DNA of 45,038 nucleotides, from positions 1 to 45,038 of the forward strand of contig CACZOA010000019.1 of NCBI GenBank assembly GCA_902782665.1, read 5' to 3'. How positions within the stretch are numbered: the first letter of the stretch is position 1; each line of letters opens with the position of its first letter. A program made the translations under genes and the position numbers. A model generated the notes under the pieces. That model did not search any database, was not told the DNA's origin, and worked only from the letters and a program-made list of their open reading frames with translations. The stretch is from an uncultured Bacteroidales bacterium. GTDB lineage: Bacteria > Bacteroidota > Bacteroidia > Bacteroidales > Paludibacteraceae. Shown piece by piece: positions 32,466 through 41,176 of the stretch.

Positions 32466-33284
32466 ATGGAGAATCTAAAAAGAATAATTCTAACGTTGGT
32501 GGTCGTGATGTGCAGTGTGTTCACATCAATGGCTAAAGATCCACGTTCATCATATTCAAAACATTCGGCTCTGCCAAAAGAAAAAACCGGATTCAGACTC
32601 TACGGTGACTTTATGCTCACCGCTGATCTCGCCGACACCACAGGTAAGAAGAAACCTGCGTTTGGACTTTTCGCAACTCCAGGAGCCCAGATCACAAACT
32701 ACTTCTTCGTAGGTGGAAAGGTCGGAGCGATGTATATGCTCAACGACTTCTTCGCGTTTCCTGCCGCAGTCAACGTAAGATGGACATTCGGCAGAAAAAA
32801 CATTCTCACCATAGCCCAGTCTGGCGGTGTGGCTTACTGTGAAGACGAACTTTATCCCTACGTCGACTTTTATTTCGGAGGCAGAATTCCTTTGCGTGAA
32901 GGCAAATGTCTTGTTTGCGCTTTAGGCTATGCCATCTATCCTCAGTATAACATGCAGAAAGTGGGAGAAGACGAGACGGAAACAATCACAGAAGATGGAA
33001 TGACAGTAGAATACGTCACAAATGAGGCACCAAGAGAAAGAAAGATCTCTTCATGGGTTTCCCCTCAACTCACTATCGCTTATCCATTCAGATTCGAAAA
33101 GAAAAACAAGATCCGCTACAGAGTCCGTCACTCAAAGCCAAAAGTCGAGACACAAAGCGAGTGCAAGGCAAGATCAGGAAAAGCAAAAGACAATAAGAAA
33201 TCAAGCACAAACACATACGAAAAGATTGACGACGGCAAAAAAGCAAGGCCAGAAAAGACCGACGTACAACGTTGGAATCCTTAA
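32466..33284 (+). CDS. Secreted protein, probable outer-membrane beta-barrel
   Basis: 272 residues from the ATG at 32466. A signal peptide (MENLKRIILTLVVVMCSVFTSMA) is followed by alternating hydrophobic strands such as GFRLYGDFMLTADL, YFFVGGKVGAMYML, FPAAVNVRWTFG and PYVDFYFGGRIPL, which suggests a small outer-membrane barrel. The last 60 residues are strikingly basic and low in complexity (KPKVETQSECKARSG, KAKDNKKSSTNT) and end RWNP. I do not recognise a family. It stands alone, followed by 7-base tandem repeats. The charged tail is unusual for a barrel, whose last residue is normally aromatic, so part of the protein may be periplasmic. Confidence 0.6.
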   Translation: MENLKRIILTLVVVMCSVFTSMAKDPRSSYSKHSALPKEKTGFRLYGDFMLTADLADTTGKKKPAFGLFATPGAQITNYFFVGGKVGAMYMLNDFFAFPAAVNVRWTFGRKNILTIAQSGGVAYCEDELYPYVDFYFGGRIPLREGKCLVCALGYAIYPQYNMQKVGEDETETITEDGMTVEYVTNEAPRERKISSWVSPQLTIAYPFRFEKKNKIRYRVRHSKPKVETQSECKARSGKAKDNKKSSTNTYEKIDDGKKARPEKTDVQRWNP

Positions 33285-33285
33285 A

Positions 33286-33362
33286 ATGGTGGATGGTGGA
33301 TGATGGATGGTGGATGGTGGATGATGGATGGTGGATGATGGATGGTGGATGATGGATGGTGG
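33286..33362. repeat. 7-base tandem repeat, 11 units of ATGGTGG/ATGATGG
   Basis: Eleven uninterrupted heptamers alternate between ATGGTGG and ATGATGG. The array starts two bases after the stop of the preceding gene. A perfect array of this kind is prone to change in copy number by slippage. Confidence 0.9.
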
Positions 33363-33410
33363 CTTATAGCGGTAGACGGAATTGAATCCTTCGGAGCAGG
33401 GGTTGAGACT

Positions 33411-34397
33411 TTATTTCAACCATTTCACTGATTTGCAATTTTCGAAAGCATTCCATCCAACTTTCACTTTCTTCTCGGAATTATCAATTACAATTTCAAG
33501 ATTGTAGCATCCCCAAAAAGCCTCTTTTCCGATGCTGGTCAAACCCTCAGGAATATTTATGCTGGTCAAACTGCTGCATCCCTCAAAAGCACATTTTCCG
33601 ATGCTGGTCAAACTCTCAGGAATGTTTATGCTGGTCAAACTTTCACAATAATAAAAAGCACCTCCTCCTATGCTGGTCACACCCTCAGGAATGTTTATGC
33701 TGGTCAAACTGCTGCACCTGTAAAAAGCAGATCCTCCGATGCTGGTCACTCCCTCAGGAATGTTTATGCTTGTCAAACTTTCACAATAATAAAAAGCACC
33801 TCCTCCGAGGCTTGTCACACTCTCAGGAATGTTTATGCTGGTCAAACTGCTGCACCTGTAAAAAGCAGATCCTCCGATACTGGTCACTCCCTCAGGAATC
33901 ACAACATCAGTACATTTTTCCTTATTTCCTATCCAGCCATAACATTTTGTGCCTTTATCATAGACCAGTAACTTTGGCTCCAAACTATTGCATCCCGAAA
34001 AAGTGGAATATCCGATGCTGGTCACTCCCTCAGGAATCTTAATGCTGGTCAAACTGCTGCATCCCTTAAAAGCGGAAAGTCCGATGCTGGTCACTCCCTC
34101 AGGAATCTTAATGCTGGTCAAACTGCTGCATCCATCAAAAGCATAACTTCCGATGCTGGTCACTTTATATAAATCTAATCCTATCCGTATTTTCTCTGGA
34201 ATTGTTATACTTCCATGCAAATAAGAATCATATCCCACCACTTCCACTTCCGTATCTGATATTTTCCTAAACTTTAATTGTGTGGATGAGGCTAATTCCG
34301 CATCAAAAAAATTATCGAGAAGAAATACATACCATCCACGACTTACAGGTATAATCAAAACTATTGCCACTATTATCGCTATGATTTTCTTTTTCAT
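33411..34397 (-). CDS. BspA-like leucine-rich repeat protein
   Basis: 328 residues. An N-terminal hydrophobic segment (IIAIIVAIVLIIPVS) acts as signal or anchor. From about residue 78 there are about ten 23-residue repeats of the Treponema/BspA LRR_5 type, with consensus SLTSINIPEGVTSIGxxAFxxC. One irregular block (SLEPKLLVYDKGTKCYGWIG) interrupts the series. The protein lacks a T9SS domain or lipobox. BspA-like proteins bind host or bacterial surfaces, but the repeat alone does not prove adhesion. At DNA level a 138-bp double repeat is duplicated in tandem (33621-33758 and 33759-33896), pointing to recent expansion. Confidence 0.85.
   Translation of the reverse strand: MKKKIIAIIVAIVLIIPVSRGWYVFLLDNFFDAELASSTQLKFRKISDTEVEVVGYDSYLHGSITIPEKIRIGLDLYKVTSIGSYAFDGCSSLTSIKIPEGVTSIGLSAFKGCSSLTSIKIPEGVTSIGYSTFSGCNSLEPKLLVYDKGTKCYGWIGNKEKCTDVVIPEGVTSIGGSAFYRCSSLTSINIPESVTSLGGGAFYYCESLTSINIPEGVTSIGGSAFYRCSSLTSINIPEGVTSIGGGAFYYCESLTSINIPESLTSIGKCAFEGCSSLTSINIPEGLTSIGKEAFWGCYNLEIVIDNSEKKVKVGWNAFENCKSVKWLK
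33621..33896. repeat. Two tandem copies of a 138-bp block inside the LRR gene
   Basis: Bases from 33621 recur from 33759 with few differences. Each block encodes two 23-residue repeats, one with FYRC and one with FYYCE, so the frame is kept. Confidence 0.75.
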
Positions 34398-34579
34398 CTC
34401 TTCTCGTAGGTTTCGTTATTTTTAACGAGGACAAAATTATTAAATTATTCTAAAATGATAAACGACAGACAATGATTATACAAAGGATTGATATTTTGTC
34501 GTTCAACCAGTTAGAAACGTAAAAGCACCGTCTTCTTCAAAAAAACGATGTTTGACGGCATCTTTTTAATTTTTATCAC

Positions 34580-34587
34580 TAAATTTG
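34580..34587 (+). promoter_or_regulatory. -7 box of the PurF-like gene
   Basis: TAAATTTG matches the -7 consensus and lies 27 bases before the ATG at 34614. It falls downstream of the frame's first ATG (34548), which supports the later start. Confidence 0.5.
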
Positions 34588-34613
34588 CGGTCAGTTTCAT
34601 CAAGACAATACAA

Positions 34614-36026
34614 ATGGGTGGCATTTTTGGTACTATCGGCAAAGACAATTGCGTGAAAGATCTGTTCTACGGAACAGACTACAATTCGCATCTTGGCACT
34701 AAACGTGGTGGATTGGCGACTCTTTCTGAAAAGGGATTCGTGAGATCTATCCACAATTTGGAAAGCACATATTTCAGAACGAAATTTGAGCCAGAACTTG
34801 AAAAATTCAGTGGCAATTCCGGAATCGGAGTAATCAGCGACACAGATTCGCAACCAATCATCGTCAACAGCCACCTTGGCAGATTCGCAGTGGCAACTGT
34901 GGCGAAAATCAATAATCTTAAGGAAATAGAGGGAGATCTGCTCAACCGCAAGCACCATTTCGCTGAGTTCAGCGGCGGTGACACCAACCAGACTGAGCTT
35001 ATCTCAATGCTTATCACAGAAGGAACAAATTTTGTAGACGGAATTGAACGCGTCTACAACACCATCAAAGGTTCATGCACAATGCTTCTTCTTACAGAAA
35101 AGGGAATCATTGCGGCGCGCGACAAATATGGTCGTCTTCCTCTTGTGATCGGAAAGAAAGACGATGCTTACGCAGTGACTGGAGAGACAGTGGCTTATCC
35201 TAACCTTGGCTATGAGCCTGTTTACAACATCGGTCCGGGCGAAATCGTTCTTATCACAGCTGACGGATTCGAGCAGCTACGTAAACCTGAGAAGAAGATG
35301 CAGATCTGCTCATTCATGTGGATCTACTACGGATACCCACCTTCAACATACGAGGATATCAATGTGGATGAATTCCGTGTGAAGAGCGGCTTGCTTATGT
35401 CGAAGGACGACGATGTGAAACCAGACTATGTGGCTGCAATTCCAGACTCTGGTATCGGCCATGCTCTTGGTTATTCCAACGGTCTTTGTGTGCCATACCG
35501 TCGTGCCATCGTGAAATATACTCCTACTTGGCCTCGTTCGTTCACCCCTACAAACCAGAAGATGCGTGAACTTGTGGCAAGCATGAAGCTTGTGCCAAAC
35601 AGAGCTCTTTTGAAAGACAAAGTGGCTATGTTCTGCGACGACTCAATCGTTCGTGGCACACAGTTGAGAGACAATGTCAAGGTGCTATACGACTACGGTG
35701 TTAAAGAGGTACACATGCGTATCAGCTGTCCGCCATTGCTTTACGGATGCCCATTCATCAACTTCTCCGCTTCAAAGTCGGTGCTTGAGCTAATCACTCG
35801 CCGTATCGTGAAGGAGCTTGAAGGTGGAGACATGGATGCCCACATCGACGAGTACATCACTCCAGGCACAGAACGCTACAACAAAATGGTAGACGAGATC
35901 CGCACACGCTTGGGTATGGATTCATTGAAGTTCAACACTCTTGAAAACATCATCGAGGCAATAGGTCTTCCTAAAGAGTGTGTCTGCACACACTGTTTCG
36001 ACGGAAGCAGCTACGGACACGAATAA
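34614..36026 (+). CDS. PurF-like amidophosphoribosyltransferase paralogue without the catalytic Cys
   Basis: 470 residues from MGGIFGTIGKDN at 34614; the upstream ATG at 34548 precedes the -7 box and adds an unrelated extension. The fold is that of PurF: an N-terminal Ntn glutaminase-like domain (NSHLGRFAVAT, GSCTMLLLTEKGIIAARDKYGRLPL), then a phosphoribosyltransferase domain with PRPP loop VAMFCDDSIVRGTQL. Cysteines at CPPLLYGCPF and CVCTHCFDG match the iron-sulphur ligands of the B. subtilis-type enzyme. PurF normally begins MCGI, with Cys as the glutaminase nucleophile after Met removal; here residue 2 is Gly. Glutamine hydrolysis in the usual way should be impossible. It may use free ammonia, or have a different role. 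It has its own terminator at 36065. Confidence 0.85.
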   Translation: MGGIFGTIGKDNCVKDLFYGTDYNSHLGTKRGGLATLSEKGFVRSIHNLESTYFRTKFEPELEKFSGNSGIGVISDTDSQPIIVNSHLGRFAVATVAKINNLKEIEGDLLNRKHHFAEFSGGDTNQTELISMLITEGTNFVDGIERVYNTIKGSCTMLLLTEKGIIAARDKYGRLPLVIGKKDDAYAVTGETVAYPNLGYEPVYNIGPGEIVLITADGFEQLRKPEKKMQICSFMWIYYGYPPSTYEDINVDEFRVKSGLLMSKDDDVKPDYVAAIPDSGIGHALGYSNGLCVPYRRAIVKYTPTWPRSFTPTNQKMRELVASMKLVPNRALLKDKVAMFCDDSIVRGTQLRDNVKVLYDYGVKEVHMRISCPPLLYGCPFINFSASKSVLELITRRIVKELEGGDMDAHIDEYITPGTERYNKMVDEIRTRLGMDSLKFNTLENIIEAIGLPKECVCTHCFDGSSYGHE

Positions 36027-36032
36027 ACTCTT

Positions 36033-36060
36033 AATTAAGAATTAAGAGTTAAAAATTAAG
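36033..36060. repeat. 7-base tandem repeat (unit AATTAAG)
   Basis: Four heptamers in register: AATTAAG, AATTAAG, AGTTAAA, AATTAAG, with a partial fifth. It lies 7 bases behind the PurF-like stop. Confidence 0.7.
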
Positions 36061-36064
36061 AATT

Positions 36065-36106
36065 AGCGACCGTTGGGATTTCCATTCCAACGGTCGCTGA
36101 TTTTTT
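36065..36106 (+). terminator. Terminator of the PurF-like gene
   Basis: AGCGACCGTTGG (36065-36076) pairs perfectly with CCAACGGTCGCT (36087-36098), 12 bp, followed by GATTTTTTATTTT. A degenerate copy lies at 36727. Confidence 0.95.
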
Positions 36107-36127
36107 ATTTTGAATTTTCATCTTCAT

Positions 36128-36158
36128 TTTGGAAAATTGCAATTATTATTTACCTTTG
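36128..36158 (+). promoter_or_regulatory. Promoter of the PemK-type toxin-antitoxin operon
   Basis: TTTG (36128-36131), a 19-base spacer and TACCTTTG (36151-36158) make a full Bacteroidota promoter. Transcription would start about ten bases before the ATG at 36176. Confidence 0.75.
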
Positions 36159-36175
36159 TAAAAAAACAAGGTATT

Positions 36176-36394
36176 ATGTGTACAGTAACAATAAAATACG
36201 ATGAAAAAAATAAGATTGCACATAGCATAATTACTATGATGATGCAATCAGGTCTTTTTGAATTTAATGAACCTGCATACGATTATGAAGATTTCTCTTC
36301 CGAAGAAGAAGAAAACGCAGTGTTCTTGAATACAGCAAAAAAAAATATGTCTTCTATTTTATCACGTAACCTAAAAAATAAGAAGGATGTATAA
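36176..36394 (+). CDS. Antitoxin of the PemK/MazF-type module
   Basis: 72 residues from the ATG at 36176; the longer frame begins before the promoter. The N-terminus (MCTVTIKYDEKNKIAHSII) matches the antitoxin at 10062-10274 (MTTIQISYNEKNAMAKKTI) position for position, including TI-Y-EKN-A, and both continue into SGLFEF or LGIFKV. The C-terminal half is acidic (EDFSSEEEENAVF) and then basic. The stop overlaps the toxin ATG by 8 bases. Confidence 0.82.
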   Translation: MCTVTIKYDEKNKIAHSIITMMMQSGLFEFNEPAYDYEDFSSEEEENAVFLNTAKKNMSSILSRNLKNKKDV

Positions 36395-36716
36395 TCAACG
36401 TGATATTGTGGAAGTAAACTTTTTATTTCCAGATGGCACATTCAAACCTCATCCTGCTTTAATTGTTAGCAATGATGAGTTGCAAGAAGAAGAAGGGTTC
36501 ATTTATCTTTGTCTAATTTCCTCAAAAAACTACAAACCTCAATATTGTTATGAATTAGATAATGATATGATGACAAAACCTTTAGCGAAAAAAAGTTACG
36601 TGAAATGTCAAATACTTACAGCTAATGTAGAACGTGATGTTATAAAAAAAATTGGAAGGTTAAAAAAAACATACTTTGACGAAGTTGTCGAAAAAATTAT
36701 CACCTCAATTTTTTAA
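36387..36716 (+). CDS. PemK/MazF-family toxin (mRNA interferase)
   Basis: 109 residues with the PemK/MazF barrel: RDIVEVNFLFPDGTFKPHPALIVSND is the classical opening (family: G-x-x-R-P-x-L-I-v), followed by LCLISSKN and SYVKCQILTANVERDVIKKIGRL, which corresponds to the family segment that ends in the catalytic Thr/Ser. The usual catalytic Arg is replaced around KPHPALIV, where family members carry R-P; activity is thus less certain than the fold. It is coupled to the antitoxin by an 8-base overlap. Confidence 0.85.
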   Translation: MYNQRDIVEVNFLFPDGTFKPHPALIVSNDELQEEEGFIYLCLISSKNYKPQYCYELDNDMMTKPLAKKSYVKCQILTANVERDVIKKIGRLKKTYFDEVVEKIITSIF

Positions 36717-36726
36717 GTGAATTACC

Positions 36727-36770
36727 AGCAACCGTTGGAAACTTCATTTCCTCGATTGCTGATTTTTTAT
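36727..36770 (+). terminator. Terminator of the PemK-type module, degenerate copy of the one at 36065
   Basis: AGCAA-c-CG ... GGAAA pairs with TTTCC ... CG-a-TTGCT and is followed by GATTTTTTATTTT. The sequence AGC-ACCGTTGG and the tail are shared with 36065-36110, so the toxin module is bracketed by related hairpins. Confidence 0.75.
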
Positions 36771-36913
36771 TTTACATAATTATTAGGATATCACAACGAC
36801 AAATGAATAAAAAGTAAGAAAAAAGCTTCTCTGCCCTCATTCAAGTTATTACATTGAATAAATATGCAGAAAGTATACATAAAAGATTACAAATGTGTAA
36901 AATAACATAACAT

Positions 36914-36946
36914 TTTGCATTTGTTAATATTTTTTTCTTACTTTTG
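36914..36946 (+). promoter_or_regulatory. Promoter of the DUF4293 gene
   Basis: TTTG (36914-36917) and TACTTTTG (36939-36946) are 21 bases apart. The ATG at 36971 follows at a normal distance, whereas the frame's earlier start codon at 36944 would precede transcription. Confidence 0.65.
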
Positions 36947-36970
36947 CTATTAGGTTTAAACTTTATAAAA

Positions 36971-37393
36971 ATGATTCAGAGAATACAGACAATTTATCTA
37001 TTTATCAGCGTCATTTTTTTGCTATTCGTAGCGTGTAATGATTGTGTCAGATTTTTTAATGCGGAAACTATTGACGTTTGCAGTTATTCAGTGATGGATT
37101 TTCCTGTCACGATGACAATTCATATTATCATCATGCTTCTCACATTCGGCTCTATCTTCTTGTATAAGAAAAGAGTTTGTCAGATGAGAGTGATAGCATT
37201 AGCTATTATACTTATCCTTTTAAATAGTGCTACCGTCGCAGTATATGTGGCAGCAGACAATTTTGATGGATACAAAATTTCCATCACATGGGCAACATTC
37301 CTATCTGTTGGCTCTTTGATTATGGATTTTCTTGCTATCAAAGCAATCGGAGTGGACGAAGCTAAAATTAGAAGCCTCAATAGATTACGCTAA
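36971..37393 (+). CDS. DUF4293 membrane protein
   Basis: 140 residues from MIQRIQTIYLFISVIFLLF, the family's characteristic start. Four hydrophobic segments are visible: IYLFISVIFLLFVA, MTIHIIIMLLTFGSIFL, VIALAIILILLNSATVAVYV and WATFLSVGSLIMDFLAIKAI. DUF4293 is found almost only in Bacteroidota and has no known function. Its stop overlaps the start of the T9SS type B protein by one base (TAATG), so the two are coupled. Confidence 0.88.
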   Translation: MIQRIQTIYLFISVIFLLFVACNDCVRFFNAETIDVCSYSVMDFPVTMTIHIIIMLLTFGSIFLYKKRVCQMRVIALAIILILLNSATVAVYVAADNFDGYKISITWATFLSVGSLIMDFLAIKAIGVDEAKIRSLNRLR

Positions 37394-38748
37394 TGAATAA
37401 AAGACGTTTCGTCGCTAATATATTTACTGCTTTGGCTACATTTGCAGCCTCAGCAGTCTCTTTCAATCCAGTCGATAACTCCACAAAATTCTACAAGGAG
37501 GGATCGTCTGGTGAGCTTATTTTCGTGGGTGAAGCAGACAGTGCAAACATAAATCTGGTTTCCGACAATACAGAATCAGAAATACGCAACGCTCTACTTG
37601 TTTCAGGAAAAGACACTGTTAAAGTGACTGGCTCATCTGTCAGAATCGGCACAGGAAAATGCTATTCTCTCTTGTATAATTCAGACGGTGACAACGGGAA
37701 TGATAAAAAGAACAATGCTTATCTATGCTACATAAAGAAGTCTTCAGTGTCTCCGACAATGAAAGTTTGTGAGTACGACACTATAACAAACCTCATTTGT
37801 GGACCAGATTTGAAAGTGAAGTTCTCCAACCTTGTGTATGCCAACACTTACGTCAACGCAAAAGGTGAGACTGTCAAAATCGAAGACAACATCGTCATTA
37901 CATACGAAGATTATGAGGCTGATGGCATAAATATCAAAGACAAACCTATGGAGGTTGTTGTGACCGGAATAAACAATGATTCCACTCTGTTTATTCCAAA
38001 GCCTAAAAAGCATACCGTCTTCAAACTGAAAGATAACTTCACTCAGTATGAATATGTCACAGACACATTCCATTCATTGCTTCCTTTCGCCACTGCACAG
38101 CTGACTATAGAAGGTGAAGTCATTCCTCACAACACAGAAAAAAGAAGTGAGAATGAAATAGTGTTCGGAACTCTGGAAGATGCCAAGACAAACATCGACA
38201 ACTATATATTCTCAGGACCATTAACCATCGAGTTAGAGCTCAACTCTGTTGACAATACTCCTGCAGATACAATAGACGCGAGACATGCTTGGAAATTCTA
38301 TAACGATTCTACCGGTGTCCTACGCAATATCTACAAAGGACCATTCACCGATATGACAATTAGAAACATAAGCATCGACGACTATGGCACCTATTTCGTG
38401 ACTCATACATGCGACAACAGCGTGTGTAAGGACACAATTGTGACTGGATTCAAAGTGAAGTCATCATATTTGCTGATGCCTACCGTGTTCACTCCTAATG
38501 GTGACGGATACAACGACGAGTTCCGCCCTACTTATACTTCCATCAAAGAGTATGAGATCTGGATATACAACACTATGGGCAAGCTGATGTATGAGTCAAA
38601 AGACATCACAGTGGGATGGGACGGAACACACAAAGGCCACGAAGCTCCAATCGGAGCATACTACTATGTAGTCAAAGCCAAAGGAGTGGATGGCACTAAT
38701 TATAAGCTGAAAGGAACCGTCAGCATAGTTAGAAACGCAGACAACTAA
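37393..38748 (+). CDS. Secreted protein with T9SS type B (gliding-type) sorting domain
   Basis: 451 residues. A signal peptide (to about 22) is followed by a 330-residue part with no recognised domain; it has Ig-like stretches (DTITNLICGPDLKVKFSN, NISIDDYGTYFVTHTCDNSVCKDTI) that suggest beta-sandwich modules. The C-terminus from about residue 357 is the type B sorting domain, the CHU_C or gliding motility-associated domain, with the hallmark LMPTVFTPNGDGYNDEFRP and ending YYYVVKAKGVDGTNYKLKGTVSIVR. Such proteins leave by T9SS, usually with help from a PorP/SprF-like partner; none is in the window. It is translationally coupled to the DUF4293 gene. Confidence 0.87.
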   Translation: MNKRRFVANIFTALATFAASAVSFNPVDNSTKFYKEGSSGELIFVGEADSANINLVSDNTESEIRNALLVSGKDTVKVTGSSVRIGTGKCYSLLYNSDGDNGNDKKNNAYLCYIKKSSVSPTMKVCEYDTITNLICGPDLKVKFSNLVYANTYVNAKGETVKIEDNIVITYEDYEADGINIKDKPMEVVVTGINNDSTLFIPKPKKHTVFKLKDNFTQYEYVTDTFHSLLPFATAQLTIEGEVIPHNTEKRSENEIVFGTLEDAKTNIDNYIFSGPLTIELELNSVDNTPADTIDARHAWKFYNDSTGVLRNIYKGPFTDMTIRNISIDDYGTYFVTHTCDNSVCKDTIVTGFKVKSSYLLMPTVFTPNGDGYNDEFRPTYTSIKEYEIWIYNTMGKLMYESKDITVGWDGTHKGHEAPIGAYYYVVKAKGVDGTNYKLKGTVSIVRNADN

Positions 38749-38774
38749 ACTTATATCTACTTAAGATTTCCGTT

Positions 38775-40133
38775 ATGGAGACGAAGGTAAAGCAATTTAT
38801 CGAAAAAGAGGCTCTTTTCACAAGAAAGGACAAGATTCTTATCGGTGTGAGCGGTGGACGCGACTCCATTGCCCTTCTTCACGTGCTTTATCGTTTAGGT
38901 TATGATATCGTCGTCGCTCACTGCAATTTCCACCTTCGTGGTGAGGAATCCAACAGAGACAGCGAATTTGTGACAAAACATGTCCAGGATATGGATGTGC
39001 CATTCTATTCCATCGATTTCGACACGGAATTGTATGCGCGTCAAAACAAGCTATCCATCGAAATGGCAGCTCGTGAACTGCGATATGAATGGTTTGACTC
39101 CCTGCTCAAACTGACGGGATGCAAATATATAGCGGTGGCTCACCATGCCGACGACGTGGTGGAGACATTCCTGATCAACATGACCAGAGGCACAGGCTTG
39201 CATGGTTTGACAGGTATAAAAGCCAAGAACGGCAATATCGTCCGTCCGTTCCTCCGTATCACACGCAACGACATCAACGACTATATATACGACAACGATT
39301 TCGACTACGTTGAAGACAGCACCAACAGTGAAGTGGTATATGTAAGGAATAAGGTGCGCAACATCATCATTCCTGCATTAGAAACCATCAATCCAAGTTT
39401 CCGCTCGTCGACTATACAAAGCATCGAAAACCTCACACGTGCACAGAATTTCGTGATGCACTACGTGGAGATTCTACGTGATGAGATCGTTGAACACAGA
39501 GATGGCATGGATGTGCTGGACATTGAAAAGATACGTACTGCACCCGAACCGATATACGTACTATATGAGATACTGAAACCATACTGTTTTTCAGCATCGA
39601 CAGTATATAATATCTTCACATGTATCTTTGAAGAAAACGCTTCAGGAAAACAGTTCTATTCCGCTTCTGGAATACGTGCTCTGAGAGACAGAGACAAAAT
39701 CTTCATACAGTTGCGTAAAGATGACGACGACGTATATGCGGATGAACCTGAAGAATACGAGATACGCAACGTCGCCGCTTTCTTCAATCTCCATCTCAAT
39801 TTCATGGCTGAGATATTCGACAGCAACAGTTTCACCATCGTGAAAGACAAATCCGTTTGCTGCATCGACTATAAGAAACTTACTTTTCCTCTAGTTTTGA
39901 GGAAGTGGAAACAGGCGGATTCTTTCTGTCCATTCGGTATGAAAGGCAGGAAGAAACTCAGTGATTTCTTTGTGGATCAGAAATTCAGTTTATTTGAAAA
40001 AGAAAATACATGGGTCCTGACAGACGGCAAGTGTGGCGACATCATCTGGGTGGTAGGCCATCGCACAGACAACCGTTTCAGGATAGACGAACAGACAAAG
40101 CAAATACTTAGAATTAGTTTTTTAAAACAGTAA
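38775..40133 (+). CDS. tilS: tRNA(Ile)-lysidine synthase
   Basis: 452 residues. TilS adds lysine to C34 of tRNA-Ile(CAU) so that it reads AUA. The PP-loop ATPase motif is GVSGGRDSIALLHVL (SGGRDS at 26-31). The NTPase domain continues with VAHCNFHLRG, YIAVAHHADDVVETFLINMTRGTGLHGLTGI and NKVRNIIIPAL, and the C-terminal domain with LVLRKWKQADSFCPFGMKGRKKLSDFFVDQK is of the TilS_C type. It starts 26 bases after the T9SS cargo gene and ends 3 bases before recA. Confidence 0.96.
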   Translation: METKVKQFIEKEALFTRKDKILIGVSGGRDSIALLHVLYRLGYDIVVAHCNFHLRGEESNRDSEFVTKHVQDMDVPFYSIDFDTELYARQNKLSIEMAARELRYEWFDSLLKLTGCKYIAVAHHADDVVETFLINMTRGTGLHGLTGIKAKNGNIVRPFLRITRNDINDYIYDNDFDYVEDSTNSEVVYVRNKVRNIIIPALETINPSFRSSTIQSIENLTRAQNFVMHYVEILRDEIVEHRDGMDVLDIEKIRTAPEPIYVLYEILKPYCFSASTVYNIFTCIFEENASGKQFYSASGIRALRDRDKIFIQLRKDDDDVYADEPEEYEIRNVAAFFNLHLNFMAEIFDSNSFTIVKDKSVCCIDYKKLTFPLVLRKWKQADSFCPFGMKGRKKLSDFFVDQKFSLFEKENTWVLTDGKCGDIIWVVGHRTDNRFRIDEQTKQILRISFLKQ

Positions 40134-40136
40134 AAA

Positions 40137-41171
40137 ATGGAAGGAAACGAAAAGACCAACGGAGCAATCGCTCCATCAGCAGAGAAACTAAAGGCATTGC
40201 AGCTTGCAATGGAAAAGATAGAGAAGGACCACGGTAAAGGTTCGATCATGCGCATGGGCGACCATGTGGCAACAAACGTACCAGTGATCCCATCAGGATC
40301 GATCGGCCTTGACCTTGCTCTTGGCGTAGGCGGTTACCCACGTGGAAGAATAATCGAAATCTTCGGACCTGAGTCGTCTGGTAAGACTACTCTTGCCATC
40401 CACGCAATCGCTCAGGCTCAAAAAGCAGGTGGACTCGCAGCTATCATCGACGCGGAGCACGCATTCGACAGATTCTATGCGGAAAAACTTGGTGTAGACA
40501 CCAACAATCTTGTCATGTCGCAGCCAGACAATGGTGAGCAGGCTCTTGAGATCGCAGACCAGTTGATCCGCTCATCCGCAGTTGATTTGGTTGTTGTCGA
40601 CTCTGTGGCAGCCCTAACTCCAAAAGCCGAAATCGAAGGTGAGATGGGTGATTCAAAAATGGGTTTGCAGGCTCGTCTTATGAGCCAGGCGATGAGAAAG
40701 CTTACAGCCACTATCGACAAGACAAACACAACATGTATCTTCATCAACCAGCTTCGTGACAAGATCGGTGTGATGTTCGGCAATCCAGAAACAACAACTG
40801 GTGGTAACGCACTGAAATTCTACGCCTCTGTCAGAATCGATATCCGCCGTACATCGGCTATCAAGGATGGCGACCAGGTGATCGGAAACAGCACTAAGGT
40901 GAAGATCGTAAAGAATAAAGTGGCACCTCCTTTCCGCAGCGCATCTTTCGATATCATGTTCGGTGAGGGTATCTCATACACAGGAGAGTTGATCGACTAC
41001 GGTGTGGAGTACGGAATCATCAAGAAGAGCGGTTCGTGGTATAGCTACAACGACGAGAAGATCGCTCAGGGACGCGACGCAGCTAAGGAGTTCCTTAAAG
41101 CTAATCCAGATTTGATGGAGGAGATCGACGCTGCTGTACGTGCCGCTATCAAAGAAAAAGAAAACGAGTAA
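40137..41171 (+). CDS. recA: Recombinase RecA
   Basis: 344 residues. RecA forms filaments on single-stranded DNA, carries out strand exchange and triggers LexA-type cleavage. Walker A is GPESSGKTT (77-85); other fixed parts are [49 protein letters not shown] (Walker B), [30 protein letters not shown] and [23 protein letters not shown]. Family members usually have 'DPxYA' after the EHA segment where this one has FDRFYA, a minor variation seen in the phylum. No LexA-like box was recognised upstream. It lies between tilS and hflX. Confidence 0.98.
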   Translation: MEGNEKTNGAIAPSAEKLKALQLAMEKIEKDHGKGSIMRMGDHVATNVPVIPSGSIGLDLALGVGGYPRGRIIEIFGPESSGKTTLAIHAIAQAQKAGGLAAIIDAEHAFDRFYAEKLGVDTNNLVMSQPDNGEQALEIADQLIRSSAVDLVVVDSVAALTPKAEIEGEMGDSKMGLQARLMSQAMRKLTATIDKTNTTCIFINQLRDKIGVMFGNPETTTGGNALKFYASVRIDIRRTSAIKDGDQVIGNSTKVKIVKNKVAPPFRSASFDIMFGEGISYTGELIDYGVEYGIIKKSGSWYSYNDEKIAQGRDAAKEFLKANPDLMEEIDAAVRAAIKEKENE

Positions 41172-41176
41172 CAGAA

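Noticed and set aside
34548-34613. Longer PurF-like start (22 extra residues)
   Set aside because: The -7 box at 34580 lies inside this stretch, and the family begins at MGGIFG.
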